DNA of 64,000 nucleotides from Mycolicibacterium iranicum (GTDB taxonomy: Bacteria; Actinomycetota; Actinomycetes; Mycobacteriales; Mycobacteriaceae). Shown in pieces: positions 16,784 to 26,825 of the stretch. Under the pieces are notes generated by a model. It did not search any database and was not told the DNA's origin. It saw nothing but the letters and a program-made list of their open reading frames with translations. The stretch lies in the NCBI RefSeq assembly GCF_014190915.1, contig NZ_JACHVU010000005.1, positions 248,001-312,000 of the forward strand. The letters run 5' to 3'. The translations under genes were made by a program, and so were the position numbers. Each line of letters starts with the position of its first letter. Position 1 is the first letter of the stretch.

Positions 16784-19700
16784 GTGGGTATGCGGCCCGC
16801 GGCACGAATGCCGAAGCTGACGCAACGAAGCCGGGTTCTGATCGCGATCGCCGCGGCCCTCGTGGTGCTGTTGCTGTTGGGACCACGCTTGGTCGACACC
16901 TATGTCGACTGGCTGTGGTTCGGCGAGCTCGGCTATCGGTCGGTGTTCACCACGCAGCTCGTGACGCGGGTGATCATCTTCTTCGTCGTGGCGATCCTGC
17001 TGGGCGCGGTGGTGTTCGCCGCGCTGGCGCTGGCCTACCGCACCCGCCCGGTGTTCGTTCCCACCGCCGGGCCCAACGATCCGATCGCGCGCTACCGCAC
17101 CGCGGTGATGTCGCGGCTGCGGCTCGTGGGCATCGGGGTGCCGGCATTCATCGGTGTGCTCGCAGGCTTTGTGGCGCAGAGCTACTGGCAGCAGGTGCAG
17201 CTGTTCCTGCACGGCGGCAGCTTCGGTGTCGCTGATCCGCAGTTCGGCATCGATCTCGGCTTCTACGCCTTCGATCTGCCGTTCTACCGGCTGATCCTGT
17301 CCTACTTGTTCGTCGCCACCTTCCTGGCCTTCGTCGCGAACCTCTTGGGCCACTACCTTTTCGGCGGCATCCGGCTGGCCGGCCGCAACGGTGCACTCAG
17401 CCGAGCCGCGCGCATCCAGCTGATCACCCTGGTGGGCCTGCTGATGCTGCTCAAGGCCGTCGCGTACTGGCTGGACCGCTACGAGCTGCTCAGCCACACC
17501 CGGGGCGGCAAGCCGTTCACCGGTGCAGGCTTCACCGACATCAACGCGGTCTTGCCGGCCAAGCTGATCCTGCTGGCCATCGCGGTCATCTGTGCGGTGG
17601 CGGTGTTCTCCGCGATCGTGCTGCGCGACCTTCGCATTCCCGCGATCGGCGTCGTGCTGCTGCTGTTGTCGTCGCTGGTGGTCGGCGCCGGCTGGCCGCT
17701 GGTGGTGGAGCAGATCAGCGTCCGGCCGAATGCGGCGCAGAAGGAGAGCGAGTACATCAGCCGCAGCATCACCGCGACGAGACAGGCTTACGGACTGACC
17801 GAGGAGACGGTCACCTACCGCGACTATGCCGGCAACGCGACTGCGACGGCGCAGCAGGTGGCCGCCGACAGGGCGACCACCTCGAACATCCGGGTCCTCG
17901 ACCCCAACATCGTCAGCCCGGCGTTCACGCAGTTCCAGCAGGGCAAGAACTTCTACAACTTCCCTGAGCGGCTCAACATGGACCGCTATCGCGACGCGCA
18001 GGGCAATCTGCGCGACTACGTGGTCGCCGCGCGTGAGCTGAATCCGGACCGCCTGATCGACAACCAGCGCGACTGGATCAACCGTCACACCGTGTTCACC
18101 CACGGCAACGGCTTCATCGCCTCGCCGGCGAACACCGTGCGCGGAATTGCCAACGACCCCAACCAGAACGGCGGCTACCCGGAGTTCCTGGCCAGTGTCG
18201 TGGGCGCCAACGGCGAGGTGGTCTCGCCCGGGCCTGCCCCGCTGTCTCAGCCTCGTATCTATTTCGGTCCGGTGATCGCCAGTGCGGCCGACGATTACGC
18301 GATCGTCGGCGAGAGCGGTACCCCGCGTGAATACGACTACGAAACCAACACCGACACGCGCAACTACACCTACACCGGAAGTGGCGGCGTCCCGATCGGC
18401 AACTGGCTGACCCGCAGCGTGTTCGCCGCGAAGTATGCCGAGCGAAATTTCCTGTTCTCCAACGTCATCAACGACACCAGCAAGATCCTGTTCAACCGGG
18501 ATCCGGCCGACCGCGTCGAGGCGGTCGCCCCGTGGCTGACCACCGACACGTCGGTCTATCCCGCGATCGTCAACGAGCGGATCGTGTGGATCGTCGACGG
18601 CTACACGACGCTGGACAACTACCCGTACTCGGAGTTGTCGACGTTGTCGTCGGTGACCACCGACTCCAACGAGGTGGCGCAGAATCGCCTGCAGCTCGAC
18701 AAGCAGGTGTCCTATATCCGCAACTCCGTCAAGGCCACCGTCGATGCCTACGACGGCACCGTGACGCTGTACGCCCAGGACGAGCAGGACCCGGTGCTGC
18801 AGGCGTGGATGAAGGTGTTCCCCGAGACGGTGAAGCCCAAGAGCGACATCACCCCGGAGCTGCAGGAACACCTGCGCTATCCGGAGGACCTGTTCAAGGT
18901 GCAGCGTGCGCTGCTCGCCAAGTACCACGTCGACGACCCGGTGACGTTCTTCTCGACCTCGGACTTCTGGGACGTCCCGCTCGATCCGAACCCGACGGCC
19001 AGCAGCTACCAGCCGCCGTACTACATCGTGGCCAAAGACCTTGCTGAGAACAACAATTCGACGTCGTTCCAGCTGACCAGCGCGATGAACAGGTTCCGAC
19101 GGGACTTCCTGGCGGCCTACATCAGCGCCAGCTCGGATCCCGAGACATACGGTCGGCTCACCGTTCTGACGGTCCCGGGACAGGTCAACGGACCGAAGCT
19201 GGCGTTCAACGCGATCAGTACCGACACTGCGATCTCGACTGAGCTGGGTCAGATTGGTCGCGACGGCCAGAACCGGATCCGGTGGGGCAACCTGCTGACG
19301 CTGCCGATGGGCGCCGGCGGATTGCTGTACGTCGCACCGATCTATGCGTCACCGGGCAATACCGATGCGGCGTCCACCTATCCCCGCCTCATCCGCGTGG
19401 CAATGATGTACAACGACCAGATCGGGTACGGGCCCACGGTGCGTGAGGCGCTGACCGACCTGTTCGGTCCGGGTGCCGACGCGACGGCGACGGGGCCCGC
19501 GGCCACCAACGAGCCGCCGGCGGGTCAGCAGCCGCAGCAGCGTCCGCCCACCGGTAGTCAGCAGCCGGCCGCAGTGCCGCCGACGCGACCCGGCCAGACC
19601 CCGCCTGCGCAACAGCCCGAGGTTCCGGTGGCGGTGCCACCGACCGGACCGACGCAGTTGTCGGCGGCCAAAGCGGCTGCGCTGCAGAACGTCAACGCGG

Positions 19701-19807
19701 CACTGGATGCCCTGCGGGGCGCTCAGGAGAGCGGTGACTTCGCGCAATACGGCGAAGCGTTGCAACGCCTGGACGACGCGATGAACGACTACCAGGCCGC
19801 CAACTAG
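16784..19807 (+). CDS. UPF0182 large integral membrane protein
   Basis: 1007-aa Rv3193c homologue. About seven membrane helices in the first 330 residues (e.g. [59 protein letters not shown]), then a large extracytoplasmic domain with repeated family blocks ([66 protein letters not shown]). Residues ~895-955 are a Pro/Gln-rich low-complexity linker before a short helical tail. Start GTG 16784; MGMRP is the usual N-terminus. Function unknown. The SARP gene begins 12 bp after its stop. Confidence 0.93.
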   Translation: MGMRPAARMPKLTQRSRVLIAIAAALVVLLLLGPRLVDTYVDWLWFGELGYRSVFTTQLVTRVIIFFVVAILLGAVVFAALALAYRTRPVFVPTAGPNDPIARYRTAVMSRLRLVGIGVPAFIGVLAGFVAQSYWQQVQLFLHGGSFGVADPQFGIDLGFYAFDLPFYRLILSYLFVATFLAFVANLLGHYLFGGIRLAGRNGALSRAARIQLITLVGLLMLLKAVAYWLDRYELLSHTRGGKPFTGAGFTDINAVLPAKLILLAIAVICAVAVFSAIVLRDLRIPAIGVVLLLLSSLVVGAGWPLVVEQISVRPNAAQKESEYISRSITATRQAYGLTEETVTYRDYAGNATATAQQVAADRATTSNIRVLDPNIVSPAFTQFQQGKNFYNFPERLNMDRYRDAQGNLRDYVVAARELNPDRLIDNQRDWINRHTVFTHGNGFIASPANTVRGIANDPNQNGGYPEFLASVVGANGEVVSPGPAPLSQPRIYFGPVIASAADDYAIVGESGTPREYDYETNTDTRNYTYTGSGGVPIGNWLTRSVFAAKYAERNFLFSNVINDTSKILFNRDPADRVEAVAPWLTTDTSVYPAIVNERIVWIVDGYTTLDNYPYSELSTLSSVTTDSNEVAQNRLQLDKQVSYIRNSVKATVDAYDGTVTLYAQDEQDPVLQAWMKVFPETVKPKSDITPELQEHLRYPEDLFKVQRALLAKYHVDDPVTFFSTSDFWDVPLDPNPTASSYQPPYYIVAKDLAENNNSTSFQLTSAMNRFRRDFLAAYISASSDPETYGRLTVLTVPGQVNGPKLAFNAISTDTAISTELGQIGRDGQNRIRWGNLLTLPMGAGGLLYVAPIYASPGNTDAASTYPRLIRVAMMYNDQIGYGPTVREALTDLFGPGADATATGPAATNEPPAGQQPQQRPPTGSQQPAAVPPTRPGQTPPAQQPEVPVAVPPTGPTQLSAAKAAALQNVNAALDALRGAQESGDFAQYGEALQRLDDAMNDYQAAN

Positions 19808-19819
19808 TCACCCACTGCG

Positions 19820-22800
19820 GTGCGCTATCGGTTGCTCGGACCGCTGCAGGTGGTCCACGGGGAAACGCCGGTCGACGTCGGCCCGCGCAAGCAACGGACG
19901 GTGCTGGCTGCGCTGCTGCTGGCCCAGGGTCGGGTGGTGTCGACGGATCGACTCGTCGACGCCGTCTGGGGCGACGACGTCCCGGCCAGCGCCACGGCGA
20001 GCCTGCAGGTGTACATCTCCAACCTGCGGCGGGCGTTGCGCGGGGAGTCCCAGATGGCCTCGCCGATCGTGCGGCAACCTCCCGGCTATTACCTCGACGC
20101 GCAACCCGACGACGTCGACGTCACGGTGTTCACCGCGGCGTGCGTACGGGCTGCCGCGGCGATCGACGCCGAGCGCTGGGCCGAGGCGCTCACCGAGGCG
20201 GACTCGGCGCTGTCGCTGGTGCGGGGCAGCCTGCTCGAGGACATGGCCGATGCCGAATGGGTACGGGAGGAGTCGGCGCGCATCGCCGAGATGCGTGTGG
20301 AATGCCTGGCCGGCAAGGCGATCTCGCTGCTGGCTCTCGGCAAGGTGTCCGCGGCGCTGACCGAGGTGTCGCGGCTGCGGGAACTCGATCCGCTGGCCGA
20401 CCGCGGCTGTCGGCTGCAGATGCTGGCGCTGTACCGGGCTGGCCGGGCGGCCGAGGCCCTGGAGGCCTACACGCGGCACGCCCGCGTGCTGGATGTCGAG
20501 CTCGGGCTCGAACCCGGGCGTGAACTGCGCGAGCTGCAGACCGCGGTGCTGCGTCAGGCGCCCGAACTCGCGGGCTGGCCGCGGACCCCGGAGTGGACGG
20601 GCGCGGCGGCGGTACCGCAGGCCCCGGAGCCGACTCCGGTGGCGGCGGCCCCGACGGAGACGGCGCCGCATCGGGCGCCCCTCATCGGCAGGGGTCGCGA
20701 GTTGGTAAGGGCCCGCGAGGTCCTGGCTCGGGTGAGAGCGGGCGCGGCGCGGTGGCTCGTCCTGTCCGGGCCGCCGGGTATCGGCAAGACGCGCTTCGCC
20801 GAAGAGATCGCCGGCCTCGTCTCCGGCGACGGCGGCGACGTGGTGTGGGTGAACTGCCCGGATGAACGGGGCACGCCGCCGTGGTGGCCGATGCGTCATC
20901 TGGTGCGGGCGCTGGGCGCCGACGCCGACGCAATCCTCGAAGTGCCGCCGCATGCCGACCCGGACACAGCCAGATTCCTTGTCTACGAACGGGTTCAGGG
21001 TCTACTCGAAGCGGCGCCGCGGATTCTCGCGGTGGTCGTCGACGATGTGCAGTGGTCGGACACCGCGTCGGCGAGCTGTCTGTCCTACATCGCGGGGTCG
21101 CTGAGGGACCATCCCGTGCTGGTGATCGTCACGGTGCGCGACGGCGAGCACGCACCGGAGGTCGCCCGCCTGTTGAGCACCATCGCCCGCGGGGAGGACA
21201 ACCGGCACATCGAGGTGCCCGCACTGTCGTCGGCCGATGTCGAGACGCTCGTCAATGAGGTGGCCGAGGAGACGGTCACCGCGGCCGAAGCCGCTGAGCT
21301 AGCCGACCGTACCGGCGGGAACCCGTTCTTCGTCTCCGAGTACGCACGGCTGCCCCGGGAGGAACGGGCGTGCAACGAGATCCCGCACGCGGTGCGGTCG
21401 GTGCTCGACCGGCGACTGGCCGCCCTGGATCCCGCGGTGGTGCAGGTGTTGCGCGCCGCGGCCGTGATCGGCGACGCGATCGACGCCGGAGCGGTTCCGG
21501 TGCTCGCGCAGGCGACGAGGCTGGATCTCGACACGCTGGCGGACTATCTCGACGAGGCCGCCGACGAACGGATCATCGTGGCGGGCCACGCCGGTGACGG
21601 CTACGAGTTCGCCCACGGTCTCCTGCGCGAGCAGTTGCTGGCGGGCATGCCGGCGCTGCGCCGACAGCGGGTCCATGCCAAGGTCGCCGAGGTGCTGGCC
21701 GACAGCACGGCCCAGGACGCGTTGACGCGCCGCGCCCAGCACCTGGTGGCCGCCCAGCCGCTGGCCGAACCCGCCGTCGTCGTGCAGGCGTGCAGGCTCG
21801 CTGCCGAACATGCTGCGGCGCAATGGAGTTCCGATATCGCCGCCCGCTGGTGGCAGGCAGCGCTGGACGCCTACGACCGGCAACCGGCGTCGGCCCGCGA
21901 CGACGACGAGCGCGACGCGCTGACCGTGGAGCTGCTGGAGGCGCATTCGCGGGCGGGGCGCGGCCAGCTGGTGCTCGACAGCGTCCAGCGCTACCTCGGC
22001 GATGCGCTGCGCGCAGGCCGGATCGCGTCGGCCGGCCGGGTGGCGAGCGCCCTTCTGCGGGCCAGCGGCGGTTGGCCTTGGCTGGCGCCCGGGCACGACC
22101 CCGGCGAGCTGCTGGACCTGCTGGCCCGGGCAGCCGCCCTGTCGGAGGCGGACCCGGCGTCGGCGGCACGGGTGCTGCCTGCCCTTGCGGTAGGGCACTG
22201 TTACAACCCGGATTCGACCGTCGCGCCGGCATTGCTGGACAGGGCCGAGGCCCTCGCGGAATCGACCGGTGACCCCGACGTCATCGCCGATGTCCTGGTC
22301 GGCAGGCTCATCACCTTCTCGGGGGTCTCCACGCTCAGCGAACAGACACTCGACTGGGTGGCACGGCTGAACTCTTTGCAGCACAGTCGTTCTCGTGAGG
22401 ACGCGGTGATCGCGCATTCCGTGGCGACGATGGCGGCGATGAATATCGGCGACGTCGCGGGTGTCCGCGCGCACGTGCAGGCCGGGATCGCCGGCAGCGA
22501 GGAACTCCAATTGCCCGTGTTGCGTGCGCAATTGCGGTGGATGGAAGCGGTGCTGGCGGTGTGGGTCGGCGACTTCGCCGAGGCGCAGCGTCATCACGCC
22601 ACCGCTGCGCATGTGCACGAACAGACCGAGCTCTACGAGGCGGGCAGCGGGTTGCTGGCGACCGCGACCCTGCTGCGAGAGAGGGGCGGGCCCGTCGACT
22701 CCAGCTGGAACAACCTGCGTGCCAGCCAGGAGACCGGCGGCATGGGGATGGTGGGTGTCGTCCGCACCGCGGTGCTGACGCTGTTGACCGGCCCGCAGGC

Positions 22801-23254
22801 GCGGGAGGAGGCGCTCGCGACCCTGCGCGCCTGGGCCGGAGTCCCCGACCGCGGTCACATCTGGACCACCCTGGGTCATCATGCGCTGCTGGCCCACCTG
22901 GCCGCCGATCACGAACTCCCGGAGTTCGCCGAACCTCTGCTGGCCGAGCTCGACCCGTTCCGGGACAGGATCGCGGTGATCGGTCAGGTGGGCATCGCGG
23001 GTCCGGTGGCGCTGGCGACCGCGCGGCTGCACGCGCTGCGGGGCGATCGGGAGCGTGCGCACGCCGACATCGCGCTGGCCCGCCAGATCGCCGAGCGAAC
23101 GTCTGGCCTGCCGGCGCTGCTGCGCTGCCGGCTGCTGGAGCTGCAGCTGGCGGAGCCCTCGCCGGAGCGTTCCGCCGCGGCCCACGCCCTCGCCGCGGAC
23201 GCCGAGGCTGTGGGAACGGCGAGTGTGCAGCACGCGGCCCGCACCCTTCCCTGA
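19820..23254 (+). CDS. SARP/AfsR-type regulator with BTAD and ATPase domains
   Basis: 1144-aa regulator. An OmpR-type winged helix opens the protein (MRYRLLGPLQVVHGETPVDVG, RLVDAVWGDDVPASATASLQVYISNLRRAL), followed by a bacterial transcriptional activation domain (~100-245, ERWAEALTEADSALSLVRG, ELGLEPGRELRELQ). The NTPase has Walker A GPPGIGKTR (~316) and Walker B VVVDDVQWSD (~404); the rest is a TPR-like helical array. SARPs commonly switch on secondary-metabolite operons in Streptomyces. Here it follows the UPF0182 gene by 12 bp and has no obvious biosynthetic target beside it; the PKS operon is 24 kb away. Confidence 0.9.
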   Translation: MRYRLLGPLQVVHGETPVDVGPRKQRTVLAALLLAQGRVVSTDRLVDAVWGDDVPASATASLQVYISNLRRALRGESQMASPIVRQPPGYYLDAQPDDVDVTVFTAACVRAAAAIDAERWAEALTEADSALSLVRGSLLEDMADAEWVREESARIAEMRVECLAGKAISLLALGKVSAALTEVSRLRELDPLADRGCRLQMLALYRAGRAAEALEAYTRHARVLDVELGLEPGRELRELQTAVLRQAPELAGWPRTPEWTGAAAVPQAPEPTPVAAAPTETAPHRAPLIGRGRELVRAREVLARVRAGAARWLVLSGPPGIGKTRFAEEIAGLVSGDGGDVVWVNCPDERGTPPWWPMRHLVRALGADADAILEVPPHADPDTARFLVYERVQGLLEAAPRILAVVVDDVQWSDTASASCLSYIAGSLRDHPVLVIVTVRDGEHAPEVARLLSTIARGEDNRHIEVPALSSADVETLVNEVAEETVTAAEAAELADRTGGNPFFVSEYARLPREERACNEIPHAVRSVLDRRLAALDPAVVQVLRAAAVIGDAIDAGAVPVLAQATRLDLDTLADYLDEAADERIIVAGHAGDGYEFAHGLLREQLLAGMPALRRQRVHAKVAEVLADSTAQDALTRRAQHLVAAQPLAEPAVVVQACRLAAEHAAAQWSSDIAARWWQAALDAYDRQPASARDDDERDALTVELLEAHSRAGRGQLVLDSVQRYLGDALRAGRIASAGRVASALLRASGGWPWLAPGHDPGELLDLLARAAALSEADPASAARVLPALAVGHCYNPDSTVAPALLDRAEALAESTGDPDVIADVLVGRLITFSGVSTLSEQTLDWVARLNSLQHSRSREDAVIAHSVATMAAMNIGDVAGVRAHVQAGIAGSEELQLPVLRAQLRWMEAVLAVWVGDFAEAQRHHATAAHVHEQTELYEAGSGLLATATLLRERGGPVDSSWNNLRASQETGGMGMVGVVRTAVLTLLTGPQAREEALATLRAWAGVPDRGHIWTTLGHHALLAHLAADHELPEFAEPLLAELDPFRDRIAVIGQVGIAGPVALATARLHALRGDRERAHADIALARQIAERTSGLPALLRCRLLELQLAEPSPERSAAAHALAADAEAVGTASVQHAARTLP

Positions 23255-23318
23255 CCGCCAGTCCGTGCGTCGGCATCGCAAGCCCGTCCGTGTCTGCGAG
23301 TCCGCGCGCGTGTCGGCA

Positions 23319-23382
23319 CCGCGAGCGCGCGTGTCTGCACGGCGGCACGCCGAACTGTCCGTACATTTCCGCGCGCTCGCGG
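23319..23382. repeat. REP-like inverted repeat, copy 1
   Basis: Perfect 13-bp arms CCGCGAGCGCGCG (23319-23331) and its complement (23370-23382) flank a 38-bp loop containing TGTCTGCACGGCGGCACGCC. The arm-plus-TGTCTGC pattern recurs at 24931-24990 on the other side of the flavin oxidase gene. Degenerate half-copies (GTGTCTGCGAG, GTGTCGGCACC) lie at about 23290-23320. The rest of the 275-bp gap before 23530 shows no gene. Confidence 0.75.
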
Positions 23383-23529
23383 CGATCGAGCGCGCCGTCA
23401 CCGCCGCAGTGCGCCCCGGTGGCCGCCGTGACTGACGACTTGGATAATTCTTAAATCCCCGGCCCAAGGGTCCGCCAAGCCTGCTCGGCGATTCTGCATG
23501 TCGACAGAAGCTGCGGTGAAAGGACTGCA

Positions 23530-24918
23530 ATGACGATTCCGACGGACCTGACGCGCGGCGACGCGCTGCGCTCGCTCCGCGACCAGGTGACGACCCATGT
23601 AGCGCTGCCGGGGGAGCCCGGCTACGAACGCTGTGTGCCCTGGAATGTGGCGGCGTCGGTGGCGCCGGCCGCGGTGGTCCTGGCCACGTCTCCGGAGGAT
23701 GTGGCCGGCACGATCCGGTTCGCCGCGGCGCACGGCTTCACCGTGACCGTGCAGGCGACAGGGCACGGAGCCGTCGGTGTGGGGGCTGACACCCTCCTCG
23801 TACAGACCTCGGCGATGAAGCATGTCGTCCTCGACGGTCTGAACCGCACCGCATGGGTCGGCGCCGGTGCGCGGTGGCAGGACGTGATCGACGTGGCCGC
23901 CCCGCACGGTCTTGCGCCACTGTGTGGTTCGGCACCGAATGTCGGCGTCGTCGGTTTCCTCACCGGGGGAGGTATCGGTCCGCTGGTGCGGACGGTCGGG
24001 GTGTCGTCGGATCATGTTCGTGCCTTCGACGTGGTGACCGGTGAGGGTCGGCTGCTGCGCGCGACGCCGAATGAGAACGCCGATCTGTTCTGGGGTCTGC
24101 GAGGCGGCAAGGCGACCTTGGGCATCGTCACCGCGGTCGAGATCGACCTGCTCCCGATCGCCGAATTCTACGGCGGAGCAATCTATTTCGACGGTTCAGA
24201 CGCCGCCGAGGTGCTCCACGCGTGGCGGGCGTGGAGTCTGAGCCTCCCCGAGACGGTCAACACCTCGATCGCCATCCAGCAGCTGCCCCCGCTGCCTGGG
24301 GTGCCGGAGCCCTTGGCCGGTCGCATGACGGTGGCGCTGCGCTACACGGCCGTCGGCGATTTCGACGAGGCCGAGCGCATCCTGGCCCCTATGCGGGCCG
24401 TTGCGACGCCGGTGCTGGATACGGTCGGTGTGTTGCCCTACGCAGCGATTGGTGCGGTCCACGCCGACCCGGTGGACCCCATGCCGGTGTACGAGGATCA
24501 GGCGCTCGTGCGCGAGCTTCCGGCGGAGTCAGTGGATGCGCTGCTGGCGGCTGCCGGGCCGAATTCCGGCTCGCCACAGGTCATTGTCGAGCTGCGCCTG
24601 CTCGGCGGAGCGCTGGCGCGTGAGCCCCGACACCGCAGCGCATTCTGCCAGCGAGACGCCGCGTATGCCTTGACGGTGATCGGCGTGCTGATGCCCGAGA
24701 TCGCCGACGCGGTCGTGCAGCATGCGTCGGTGGTGACGCAGTCTGTGAGCCCATGGTCGACGGGTGGGCAGATGCCGAACTTCGCGCCGTCCTACGACCC
24801 GGTCCGACCGTCTCGGGTCTACTCCGAGGACACCCTGCACTGGCTGGCGGCTCTGGCCGACCGGTACGACTCGGCGCGAGTGCTGGCGACGGGCCAGGTG
24901 ATCCGCACACAGAGCTAG
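23530..24918 (+). CDS. FAD-binding (PCMH/BBE-like) oxidoreductase
   Basis: 462-aa flavin oxidase of the 6-hydroxy-D-nicotine oxidase / berberine-bridge-like group. The PCMH FAD domain covers ~30-210: SPEDVAGTIRFAAAHG, the QATGHGAVG loop whose histidine is the usual covalent FAD site, and GVVGFLTGGGIGPLVRTVGVSSDHV. The C-terminal substrate domain ends ALADRYDSARVLATGQVI and lacks the usual BBE motif ending. The second flavin-linking cysteine of bicovalent enzymes is not evident. AAAGGA ribosome binding site eight bases before the ATG. The gene is isolated between two REP-like elements, followed by the initiator tRNA. Substrate unknown. Confidence 0.88.
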   Translation: MTIPTDLTRGDALRSLRDQVTTHVALPGEPGYERCVPWNVAASVAPAAVVLATSPEDVAGTIRFAAAHGFTVTVQATGHGAVGVGADTLLVQTSAMKHVVLDGLNRTAWVGAGARWQDVIDVAAPHGLAPLCGSAPNVGVVGFLTGGGIGPLVRTVGVSSDHVRAFDVVTGEGRLLRATPNENADLFWGLRGGKATLGIVTAVEIDLLPIAEFYGGAIYFDGSDAAEVLHAWRAWSLSLPETVNTSIAIQQLPPLPGVPEPLAGRMTVALRYTAVGDFDEAERILAPMRAVATPVLDTVGVLPYAAIGAVHADPVDPMPVYEDQALVRELPAESVDALLAAAGPNSGSPQVIVELRLLGGALAREPRHRSAFCQRDAAYALTVIGVLMPEIADAVVQHASVVTQSVSPWSTGGQMPNFAPSYDPVRPSRVYSEDTLHWLAALADRYDSARVLATGQVIRTQS

Positions 24919-24930
24919 CCCCCTTCTCCC

Positions 24931-24990
24931 GCGACCGTGCGTGTCTGCGGCCGCCACGCCGCCGAAGAACCTGAGTTCGCGCACGCTCGG
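24931..24990. repeat. REP-like inverted repeat, copy 2
   Basis: Imperfect hairpin: GCGACCGTGCGTGTCTGCGG at the left and CGCACGCTCGG (24980-24990) at the right. It shares the arm/TGTCTGC layout of the element at 23319-23382, so the two are one repeat family flanking the flavin oxidase gene. With the tRNA and terminator this accounts for most of the 24919-25296 gap; 25180-25296 shows nothing recognisable. Confidence 0.65.
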
Positions 24991-25062
24991 CACCGACAAT
25001 GCGGTCATGAACAGGCGATTTGGAGCCTGAGCGGCCGCCCCGGTAACCTAGCGTTCACCCGT

Positions 25063-25136
25063 CGCGGGGTGGAGCAGCTCGGTAGCTCGCTGGGCTCATA
25101 ACCCAGAGGTCGCAGGTTCGAATCCTGTCCCCGCTA
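25063..25136 (+). tRNA. Initiator tRNA-fMet (CAT)
   Basis: 74-nt tRNA without encoded CCA (the genome has CTA after the discriminator). The D arm is GAGCAGCTCGGTAGCTC, the anticodon stem-loop CTGGGCTCATAACCCAG carries anticodon CAT at 25097-25099, and the T arm is GCAGGTTCGAATCCTGT. Three consecutive G:C pairs in the anticodon stem (GGG/CCC) and the unpaired first position (C1 opposite T72) are the hallmarks of an initiator tRNA, not an elongator. Confidence 0.93.
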
Positions 25137-25143
25137 CTAAAGG

Positions 25144-25178
25144 AAACGGCCCTCGGAGGAAACTCCGGGGGCCGTTTT
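25144..25178 (+). terminator. Rho-independent terminator of the initiator tRNA
   Basis: 15-bp stem AAACGGCCCTCGGAG / CTCCGGGGGCCGTTT with one G-T wobble and a GAAA tetraloop, running into TTTTC. It starts 7 bp after the tRNA. Confidence 0.9.
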
Positions 25179-25296
25179 CAATGGTGCGCGCACACGCGAC
25201 GTGCACGAGGTCTCGATGCGGGCTCCGCCGGGCGTCCCCTCTGCGGGCAGCGGCAGGAAAGCTCTCGCGGGCCCTTGAATTCTCGGACCACGCGCT

Positions 25297-26814
25297 CTAG
25301 GTGCGTGCCTCTGGCTTGGACGGAATGACTTTCAGTGCCACCAGTGCTGCGACGGCAAGAAGAGCTGCGGCGACCAACGAAACGGCTTGGACCCCGAAAG
25401 TGAAGGCGTGTTGGGCTTCTGCGAGTAGGTCGGGGGCGTTCGTCAGCTGGCCTGTCGCGGTAGCCAACGAGTCGTGCAGGGCTTCACGGTCAGTCGCGCT
25501 GACGTTGTCGGGGATGTGCAGGCGGGCCCGGTAGAGGACGGTGTGCAGGGTGCCCAGGACGGCGATGCCGAGAGCAACACCGAATTCGTACGCGGTCTCG
25601 GAGATCGACGCGGCGGCGCCGGCCCGTTCGGCAGGCGCGGCGCTGACGACGGCATCGGTCGACAGAGTCATGGCGGCACCGACTCCGAGCCCGATGACCC
25701 CCAGGGACAGGCCGATTCCCCAGTAGGTCGACCACCCCTCCGTGATGGCAAGCGTGACCAATCCGAGGGCAGAGACTGCGAGGCCGGCGGCGATGGCGCG
25801 GCCTCGTCCGAGCCGGGTGAGCAGGTAGCCGACGATGCCGACGACCGCGACGGTCGCGACGGACGCAGGCAGTTCTGCGAGGCCGGCCTGGAATGGGGTC
25901 ATGCCCATCACGAGTTGGAGGTGCTGGGAGAAGAAGAACATGACGCCGATGAAGGCGAAGATGGCGATGGTGTCCGCGGCGACGGCGCCGCTGAACGCCG
26001 GCAACCGAAACAGGCTGACGTCGATCAGGGGTTGCGACAGGGTGCGTTGACGGAGCAGGAATGCCCACCCGGCGCCGACGCCGAGCGCGACAGTGATCGG
26101 TACGCTCCAGTCCAGCCCAGTGCCGACAACGTGTTTCACCGCAAACACGATCGACACGATCGCAGTAGCAGACAGGGCAGCGGAGATCAGGTCCAGGCTT
26201 CCGCGGGCGGGGTTCTTGGACTCCGGGATGAGGACGATGCCGGCGATCACGACCAGGACCATCAGCGGAACGTTGATGAGAAACACTGAGCCCCACCAGT
26301 AATGCTCCAGCAGGAAGCCGCCGACGAGTGGTCCGAGCGCGGCACCGCCGGTGGCGCCGGCGGTCCAGGCAGCGATCGCGGTGGTGCGCTGCACCGGGTC
26401 GGTGAACAGGTTGCGCGCAATCGAGAGTGTCGAGGGCATGATCGTCGCACCGGCCACTCCGAGCAGCACGCGCGCGGCGATCAGCATCTCAGGCGTGGTG
26501 GAGAACGCGGCGAGCGCCGAAGCGAGGCCGAACCCGATGCTGCCGATGAGCAGTAGCCGTTTGCGGCCGATGCGGTCGGCGAGGTTGCCCATGGTGACCA
26601 GGAGCCCGGCCAAGGCGAAGGAGTAGACGTCGCCGATCCACAGCATCTGGGTGGCTGATGGGGCGATGTCGGCGGTCAGTGCTGGGACGGCGAGGTAGAG
26701 CACGGTGCCGTCGATGGCCAGCAGGACGGTGGCGAGCATCAGGACGGCGAGGGCGGACCATTCGCGCAACCCAGCTTTGACCGGTGCGACGTCGATGCGC
26801 GGTCGGGTAGTCAT
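25297..26814 (-). CDS. MFS exporter, DHA2 (EmrB/QacA-like, 14 TM)
   Basis: 505-aa drug:H+ antiporter-type transporter. Fourteen hydrophobic segments; motif D1 LAIDGTVLYLAVPAL in TM1, motif A GNLADRIGRKRLL after TM2 and the antiporter motif C region TGGAALGPLVGGFLLEHYWWGSVFLINVP in TM5 are clear. Last gene of a three-gene operon, starting 11 bp after the P450 stop, so it probably exports the P450 product or protects against its substrate. Confidence 0.92.
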   Translation of the reverse strand: MTTRPRIDVAPVKAGLREWSALAVLMLATVLLAIDGTVLYLAVPALTADIAPSATQMLWIGDVYSFALAGLLVTMGNLADRIGRKRLLLIGSIGFGLASALAAFSTTPEMLIAARVLLGVAGATIMPSTLSIARNLFTDPVQRTTAIAAWTAGATGGAALGPLVGGFLLEHYWWGSVFLINVPLMVLVVIAGIVLIPESKNPARGSLDLISAALSATAIVSIVFAVKHVVGTGLDWSVPITVALGVGAGWAFLLRQRTLSQPLIDVSLFRLPAFSGAVAADTIAIFAFIGVMFFFSQHLQLVMGMTPFQAGLAELPASVATVAVVGIVGYLLTRLGRGRAIAAGLAVSALGLVTLAITEGWSTYWGIGLSLGVIGLGVGAAMTLSTDAVVSAAPAERAGAAASISETAYEFGVALGIAVLGTLHTVLYRARLHIPDNVSATDREALHDSLATATGQLTNAPDLLAEAQHAFTFGVQAVSLVAAALLAVAALVALKVIPSKPEART

Positions 26815-26825
26815 GAGGTGGGCTC

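Noticed and set aside
16511..18928. 805-codon open frame on the minus strand across the UPF0182 gene
   Set aside because: Shadow frame of a clear membrane protein gene; composition is His/Arg/Gly rich and matches no family, as expected in high-GC antisense frames.
25063..25136. Elongator tRNA-Met
   Set aside because: Unpaired C1/T72 and the GGG/CCC anticodon stem mark the initiator form.
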